Origin: Fictibacillus sp. FJAT-27399
GTDB lineage: Bacteria; Bacillota; Bacilli; Bacillales; Fictibacillaceae
Length of the DNA stretch: 64,000 bases
NCBI RefSeq assembly: GCF_001510655.1
Contig: NZ_LMVC01000004.1
Coordinates: 233,084 to 297,083 of the forward strand
Direction of reading: 5' to 3'
The notes below the pieces were generated by a model, which saw nothing but the letters and a program-made list of their open reading frames with translations, made no database searches and was not told the origin of the DNA. How positions within the stretch are numbered: position 1 is the first letter of the stretch; each line of letters starts with the position of its first letter. This document shows, piece after piece, positions 59,225 to 64,000 of the stretch. Made by a program: the position numbers and the translations under genes.

Positions 59225-60850
59225 GTGCCTCTTATGCCTTCTTTTTTCAAAAAGAAAAAACTTCAAAAGAATCAACCCTCTCAAGAGCATGAGAAGCCAA
59301 AAAAGCCTAATTCTTTTCCCATTTCTCCTGTTCTTGATGAGAATATTGAGATCGTTAGAACACAGACAGGAAACAGCAGTGAAATTATCACTCGAACGTT
59401 TAACCATTCTCCCCTGTTCCGCGCCCGGACGGCCATTGTTTATGTGAAAGGGATAACGGACCAGCAGACCATTCAGGACCTTTTGATCGAATCGATACTG
59501 AAACCCGGTGCTTATGATTCCGATCAAAAAAATCTGGCCGCCATGGTGGAGGAAATCGTGCCTCTTGGTAACATAGAGCAGGTTGATGATTGGTCTGTTT
59601 TGTTCGAATCTCTCATGGCGGGGGACACGATTATTTTTGTCGATGGCTTTTCTTCGGCCGTACGGGCATGTACAGAAGGCGGAGAAAAACGTTCCATTGA
59701 AGAACCGAGTACACAGCGGGCGATCCGAGGTTCAAGAGAAGGATTTACAGAATATATAGAAACGAACATATCCATGGTCCGAAGACTGATTCAGAATCCT
59801 CTGCTCTGGACCGAATCCATGAAAATTGGAAAAGTAACCAAAACCAACGTCACCATCATGTATATCAAAGGAATAGCGAAGGATGAGGTGATTGTTGAGC
59901 TTCGTAAACGGCTTAATAAAATCGATATCGATGGAGTTCTGGAGTCCGGGTATATCGAACAGCTCATTGAAGACCAATCCATTACAGCATTTCCTACCCT
60001 GTACTATTCCGAACGTCCGGATACGGTTGCGGGCAATCTATTGGAAGGGCGCTTTGCAGTCTTCGTTAACGGAACACCGTTCGTTCTTCTCGGACCTGCC
60101 GTATTTGTGCAGTTTTTTCAGTCGATTGAAGATTACACCGAACGTTTTTACATCTCCACCGCTATAAGATTATTGCGGGTTCTAGTCTTTTTTATCTCGC
60201 TCATCGGACCAGCCACCTATATTGCCGCAACGACCTTCCATCAGGAGATGATTCCGACTCAGCTTTTGATCGCCATCGCCGCACAGCGGGAAGCCGTTCC
60301 TTTCCCGAGTTTTGTGGAAGCACTCATCATGGAAGTTACGTTTGAGATCCTGAGGGAAGCGGGAATCCGAATGCCTAAAGCGATCGGGTCTGCCATCTCC
60401 ATCGTCGGTGCCCTTGTTATCGGACAGGCAGCGGTTCAGGCGGGAGTCGTATCGCCTGCCATGGTCATTATCGTAGCAATTACCGCGATCGCCAGTTTTG
60501 CCACTCCGTCCTTTGCGATTGCGATATCGGCCCGTCTGCTTCGTTTTATTTTTATGATCAGTGCCGCTACCTTTGGTTTTTATGGCATGCTTTTAGTTTT
60601 TATCATGCTGGTCGTTCACTTATGCAGCCTGAGATCTTTCGGCGTTCCTTACATGTCACCTCTTGCCCCGCTTATCCCTGCTGAAGTCGGAGACACGTTT
60701 ATCCGGGCTCCCATGTGGACGGGAACGAAACGGCCGGCCTACATCAGCGGACCCAACCAGCAGCGTGATGGAGACAATATGAGCAAACCGGAGCCGGAAC
60801 AGAGACGGATTCTGGTTACAGAAAATGAAGGTGATCAAAATGAGACGTAG
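59225..60850 (+). CDS. gerKA: Spore germinant receptor A subunit (GerKA-like)
   Basis: 541-aa GerA-family protein of the spore inner membrane. Hydrophilic N-domain (1-290) with ENIEIVRTQTGNSSEIITRTF, VDGFSSAVRACTEGGEKRSIEEPSTQRAIRGSREGFTEYIETNISMVRRLIQNP, the conserved GerAA core; then about five helices (290-500) and a hydrophilic tail. Senses nutrients together with B and C subunits. Gene order A-C-B follows the gerK operon, hence the symbol. GTG 59225 follows AGAAAGG; ATG 59234 is an alternative. Overlaps gerKC by 11 bp. Confidence 0.92.
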   Translation: MPLMPSFFKKKKLQKNQPSQEHEKPKKPNSFPISPVLDENIEIVRTQTGNSSEIITRTFNHSPLFRARTAIVYVKGITDQQTIQDLLIESILKPGAYDSDQKNLAAMVEEIVPLGNIEQVDDWSVLFESLMAGDTIIFVDGFSSAVRACTEGGEKRSIEEPSTQRAIRGSREGFTEYIETNISMVRRLIQNPLLWTESMKIGKVTKTNVTIMYIKGIAKDEVIVELRKRLNKIDIDGVLESGYIEQLIEDQSITAFPTLYYSERPDTVAGNLLEGRFAVFVNGTPFVLLGPAVFVQFFQSIEDYTERFYISTAIRLLRVLVFFISLIGPATYIAATTFHQEMIPTQLLIAIAAQREAVPFPSFVEALIMEVTFEILREAGIRMPKAIGSAISIVGALVIGQAAVQAGVVSPAMVIIVAITAIASFATPSFAIAISARLLRFIFMISAATFGFYGMLLVFIMLVVHLCSLRSFGVPYMSPLAPLIPAEVGDTFIRAPMWTGTKRPAYISGPNQQRDGDNMSKPEPEQRRILVTENEGDQNET

Positions 60851-62054
60851 CGTGATCGTTTTTATCACAGTGGGACTGCTGCTTTCATTGCTTTCAGGCT
60901 GCTGGAGCAAAAAGGAGCTGAACGATCTGGCCCTCGTCTCTGCGGTTGGCATTGATCTTGATAAAAAAGGAAGATATTTAGGCACCTTTCAATTTGTTAA
61001 TCCAGGCAATGTGACAGGAGGGTTCCAAGGGGGAGGTGGAGGCAGCGGCAATGCCGTCTCCGTGTATTCGACAACAGGGAATAATATGGATGAGATCAGC
61101 CGCCGCATGTCTACCAAAGTTTCGAGAAACCTCTATTATGCCCATGCGAATCTGCTGGTCGTCAGTGACGAATTGGCGAAGAAAAAAGGATTGAATCCCA
61201 TCCTGGATGCCTTTGACAGGGATGCGACGTTCCGGAAAACAGCGACCATCGTGATCGCTCATAAGACAAAGGCAAGTGATATTGTAAAAACACTGACAGC
61301 CATCGATAAAGTTCCAGCGAACAAAGTGATCAAACTGTTGAGGTTCTCCGAAAGAGTATGGGGGCAGGCGATCAATGTAACCTTATTGGATGTGGTAAAA
61401 GATTTATTGGACGACGGAAAACAGCCCGTCATCAGCGGGTTTTATTTAAAGGGTTCTAGTGCGATCGGAGAACGCGTTGAGAACATCACGCAGTCAACAC
61501 CCCAGGCAGCTCCCCAAATTGATGGCCTGGCTTTATTTAAAGGCGGAAAGCTTAAGGGCTGGCTCTATGGGAGGAAAGCCAAAGGAGCCGTCTGGGTGAT
61601 GAACAAGACTCAAAAAACAGAAGTTAATATAAACAAAAAGGGGAGGAAGGAAGCGATTGCTTTTGAAGTACTCCGGCAGAACACGAAGATTTCTTCTTCC
61701 GTTAAGAAAGGAAGTACCCAGCTTACTGTCAGTGTACAAACCGAAGGAAATATAGGGGAAACGGATGTGCCTGTTAATCTTAAAGACCCGCATGTGATCG
61801 CACAATTGGAGAAAGGTTTTGAAAAGGAGATCGCTGCAGAGATTAGAAGCGCCATAAAAGAGGCACAACATAAAAAAACCGATATATTCGGCTTCGGGGA
61901 TACGGTCCATCGTTCGCAGCCTGACACATGGAAAAGGATTTCGGGAAAATGGGAGGAGGATTATTTTTCGAAAGCAAACATTAAGGTGAAGGTCCATGCC
62001 TTCGTTCGCCAAACCGCTCTGAGGAACAATTCTTATCTCAAAGATGAGAAATAA
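60840..62054 (+). CDS. gerKC: Spore germinant receptor C subunit, lipoprotein (GerKC-like)
   Basis: 404-aa lipoprotein: signal peptide with lipobox LLSGC, Cys21 lipidated, then WSKKELNDLALVSAVGIDLD, the invariant GerC opening. Other landmarks are NLYYAHANLLVVSDELAKK and PVISGFYLKGS. Three-domain GerC fold on the outer face of the spore inner membrane. ATG 60840 lies inside gerKA with AAGGTGATC upstream; the longer frame lacks a better site. Confidence 0.93.
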   Translation: MRRSVIVFITVGLLLSLLSGCWSKKELNDLALVSAVGIDLDKKGRYLGTFQFVNPGNVTGGFQGGGGGSGNAVSVYSTTGNNMDEISRRMSTKVSRNLYYAHANLLVVSDELAKKKGLNPILDAFDRDATFRKTATIVIAHKTKASDIVKTLTAIDKVPANKVIKLLRFSERVWGQAINVTLLDVVKDLLDDGKQPVISGFYLKGSSAIGERVENITQSTPQAAPQIDGLALFKGGKLKGWLYGRKAKGAVWVMNKTQKTEVNINKKGRKEAIAFEVLRQNTKISSSVKKGSTQLTVSVQTEGNIGETDVPVNLKDPHVIAQLEKGFEKEIAAEIRSAIKEAQHKKTDIFGFGDTVHRSQPDTWKRISGKWEEDYFSKANIKVKVHAFVRQTALRNNSYLKDEK

Positions 62055-62072
62055 AAAGAAGGGGGCAAAGCA

Positions 62073-63185
62073 ATGGAAAAAGCAAGAATAACACCATATC
62101 AGCTGTTTGCCCTCATTCTATTATTTGAGCTGGGCAGTGCCCTGCTTGTAGCGGTGGGGATCGAAGCCAAGCAGGATGCGTGGATCGTTATCCTGCTTGG
62201 GATGCTTGGGGGATTAGGGCTTTTTTTCATCTGTTACCGGCTGTATTGTTTTTACCCGGACATGCTGCCGACAGAATACCTTCAAAAGGTTGTAGGCAAA
62301 GGAATCGGGCGTCCGATTGCCTATTTGTACATGCTGTATAACCTTTATATCGCGGGAAGGGTCTTGCGGGATTTTGGCACCATGCTGCTGACATTTGCTT
62401 ACATTGAAACACCCCTTTTTATCGCCAACACCTTAATGAGCCTGGTCATTATCTATACCGTCTCAAAAGGAATTGAAGTATTGGCGAGAACAGGAGAACT
62501 CTTTTTGGTCTTCATTTATTTGTTGGCAGGATCTGGTGTGATCCTCGTATTATTCTCTGGAGTAATTGATATCCACAACCTGCAGCCTGTGCTGGAAAAC
62601 GGCTGGAAGCCGATTATTAAAACCACCCTAAAAGAGTCCCTGTATTTTCCCTTTGGAGAACTCCTTGTGTTTACGATGATTTTTCCTTATGTGGAGGATG
62701 CCAAAAAGCTGAGGAACGCCAGTGTGCTTGCCACTGTGGTCAGTGGGCTGTCGCTGGCTCTGGTCATGATGTTCAATATCAGCATCCTTGGTGTGAATCT
62801 TACAGCACTGTCTCAATTCCCTTTGCTGAGCACCATCCAAACCATCCAGGTCGCTGATTTTTTGGAGCGCCTGGACGTCTATTTCATGATTGCTTTAGTC
62901 GTGGGAGGTTTTTTTAAGATAAGTCTCTTTTTGTACGTGGCTGTAATAGGGACGGCGAACCTCTTCAACGTAAAACCGGCTTCCAGGCTGAGTTATCCGC
63001 TCGGACTTGTTGTCCTGTTCATTTCCATGACAATGGCAAGCAACTATTCTGAGCATATAAAAGAAGGAATTGGAATCGTCCCGCTCTTATTGCATCTTCC
63101 TTTTCAATACATTTTCCCTATCATTGTCTTCATAGTGGCGTATTTTAAAAATAAGAATAAAAGTAAAAATCAAAAGGCAAACTAA
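62073..63185 (+). CDS. gerKB: Spore germinant receptor B subunit (GerKB-like)
   Basis: 370-aa membrane protein of the amino acid-polyamine-organocation superfamily (spore permease), ten helices. ITPYQLFALILLFELGSALLV, LPTEYLQKVVGKGIGRPIAYLYMLYNLYIAGRVLRDFG and LKESLYFPFGELLVFTMIFPYV are GerAB/GerKB landmarks. It forms the ligand-binding part of the receptor. Last gene of the operon, 18 bp after gerKC, with AAGGGGG; a repeat element 13 bp later may terminate transcription. Confidence 0.93.
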   Translation: MEKARITPYQLFALILLFELGSALLVAVGIEAKQDAWIVILLGMLGGLGLFFICYRLYCFYPDMLPTEYLQKVVGKGIGRPIAYLYMLYNLYIAGRVLRDFGTMLLTFAYIETPLFIANTLMSLVIIYTVSKGIEVLARTGELFLVFIYLLAGSGVILVLFSGVIDIHNLQPVLENGWKPIIKTTLKESLYFPFGELLVFTMIFPYVEDAKKLRNASVLATVVSGLSLALVMMFNISILGVNLTALSQFPLLSTIQTIQVADFLERLDVYFMIALVVGGFFKISLFLYVAVIGTANLFNVKPASRLSYPLGLVVLFISMTMASNYSEHIKEGIGIVPLLLHLPFQYIFPIIVFIVAYFKNKNKSKNQKAN

Positions 63186-63198
63186 AAAACGAAAAAAT

Positions 63199-63248
63199 GG
63201 TGCCAGGCACCGCTCTTTGACATATGTCAAAAAGCGGTGCCTGGCACC
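63199..63248. repeat. Triple-palindrome element, TTTGACA/TGTCAAAA core
   Basis: Arms GGTGCCAGGCACC and GGTGCCTGGCACC around TTTGACATATGTCAAAA, between gerKB and the convergent pseudogene; ends 8 bp before the latter's ancestral stop. Confidence 0.9.
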
Positions 63249-63255
63249 ATATCAA

Positions 63256-63745
63256 TTAAAACTGAGCTTTAATTTGAGCAGCCAATGCTTCAGCGCTTTC
63301 TTTCACTTTCGCTTCATTTAAATGCGGACGCCCTGTACTTTGAGGACAGGTAGGTAACGCATGCCAGTCAGGTTGGCAGTCGCCTGGAACGGCTTTAGCA
63401 GTTCACTAAGGCTGTAGTTATTGTAGCCTCCTGCTTGATACGCTTCTTCCGGTCCGCCGGTTGAAATCGCAAGCATGAATTCCCTACCGTGCAATTTAGT
63501 GCCTTCAGCGCCGTAAGCCCATCCGTAAGTCAACACAACATCCTGCCATTCTTTTAATAAAGCAGGGCTGCTGTACCAGTAGAGCGGGAATTGGAAGACG
63601 ATGCGGTCATGCGCCAGCAAAAGCTCTTGTTCACGCTCCATGTCAATATTTCCATCAGGATGGAAAGAGACCGTTTCACTAGAGGAAGTTCCAGAAGCGC
63701 TTGTGCGTCTGTCCGAATGGCACGTGAAGGGCAAGATTGTAGCGA
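63256..63745 (-). pseudogene. Broken flavodoxin-fold NAD(P)H oxidoreductase (YwrO/KefF/MdaB-like)
   Basis: The central part is intact: DGNIDMEREQELLLAHDRIVFQFPLYWYSSPALLKEWQDVVLTYGWAYG, then GREFMLAISTGGPEEAYQAGGYNNYSLSELLKPFQATANLTGMRYLPVL. The N-terminal flavin loop (normally MKxLVIxxHPxxxxSxxN) is replaced by unrelated residues in shifted frames and appears partly deleted. Near the end, GVRI-stop (63318) is a frameshift: the next frame continues HLNEAKVKESAEALAAQIKAQF to a natural TAA at 63256. Two independent lesions indicate a pseudogene. Intact relatives are about 175-200 aa quinone reductases. Confidence 0.8.
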
Positions 63746-63762
63746 AAGTTAGATAAAAGAGA

Positions 63763-63798
63763 AAAGGATGGCGCCTTGGGGGGCGTCATCCTTTTTGA
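63763..63798 (+). terminator. Hairpin with T-run upstream of the pseudogene
   Basis: AAAAGGATGGCGCC pairs with GGCGTCATCCTTTTT (one G-U) around TTGGGG. No plus-strand gene ends here, so its partner gene may have been lost. TTTACCCGC words follow at 63815-63860. Confidence 0.65.
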
Positions 63799-63965
63799 TC
63801 GGGCGGGAAATATGGGTTTACCCGCTGTTTTGCAGTGTTTACCCGCGGACACAACCGATTTACCGATGATGTATAAAAGTATGTGTAAGCATTTTATAGT
63901 AGACAAATAAAAAAAGACAAAGTACTCTCGGGTTTGTCCAGAACCATGAGAGGAGACTTTGTCTT

Positions 63966-64000
63966 TTGAATAATTCTACTATAAACCAATTAGATTTAGG
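63966..64000 (+). CDS. Partial reading frame leaving the window, possible transposase start
   Basis: A TTG at 63966, with AGGAGA about ten bases upstream, opens LNNSTINQLDL and continues beyond 64000. The ribosome site lies in an inverted repeat: AAAAGACAAAGT (63916 region) and ACTTTGTCTTTT (63956-63967). This tight start-in-hairpin architecture is common at insertion-sequence ends, so a transposase is possible, but 11 residues do not allow identification. Confidence 0.3.
   Translation, partial: MNNSTINQLDL

Overview
The window is chromosomal DNA from a motile, endospore-forming member of the Bacillaceae. The evidence is flagellar FlhO/FlhP, a GerA-type germinant receptor operon, a Spo0E-like phosphatase, YvrJ/DUF1659/DUF2922 proteins, strong AGGAGG ribosome sites, GTG/TTG starts, Rho-independent terminators and an arginine T-box. 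The repeat families recall Fictibacillus-like genomes, but I cannot assign a genus from sequence alone.

Layout. 0-5 kb: flhO-flhP-epuA, fabZ, a small lipoprotein and an asparagine synthetase. 5-8.3 kb: a decayed small gene, an LPXTA surface protein with its class D sortase, and an acetyltransferase. 8.5-15 kb: a two-gene ZorAB-like proton-motor locus diverging from a large secreted subtilase. 14.8-23.4 kb: a galactose locus with a ROK repressor, VOC protein, sugar-binding-protein remnant, galT-galK-galE, a metal-site-deficient M24 homologue and a GH42 beta-galactosidase, with candidate ROK operators. 23.6-33.2 kb: an ABC exporter, M20 amidohydrolase with DUF3311/SSS symporter, VOC and DCC proteins, a 55-aa Spo0E-like gene, a CHRD protein and yhdT-panF. 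33.4-39.7 kb: an M23 peptidase, a broken subtilase, a nucleotidyltransferase, manA, fructokinase, and a yvrJ/DUF2922/DUF1659 cluster opposite a small sigma factor. 40-42 kb: an MFS exporter diverging from an HxlR regulator. 42.4-55 kb: two separate kinase + PdxA2 modules for four-carbon acid-sugar catabolism, the first next to an ArgH-like lyase, the second in a DeoR-kinase-PdxA2-MFS unit; between them a truncated LysR gene, PhzF, a hypothetical and BrnQ. 55-64 kb: argS with a T-box, a broken DUF4405 gene, an AlkD-like gene running antisense over a probable gerKD, gerKA-KC-KB, a broken flavodoxin-fold reductase, and a reading frame leaving the window.

The most striking non-coding signal is a family of about 50-bp intergenic elements. 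Each has two identical palindromic arms (GGTGCC-W-GGCACC) around a third palindrome whose halves come in two kinds, TTACACA and TTTTGACA, in matched and hybrid combinations. I count thirteen full and several partial copies, with none seen between about 42 and 58 kb. A second family of about 220 bp has three copies (5.1, 39.8 and 55.0 kb). Short-word tandem repeats occupy several intergenic gaps. At least six genes look broken, so gene decay, or sequencing error, is a recurring theme.
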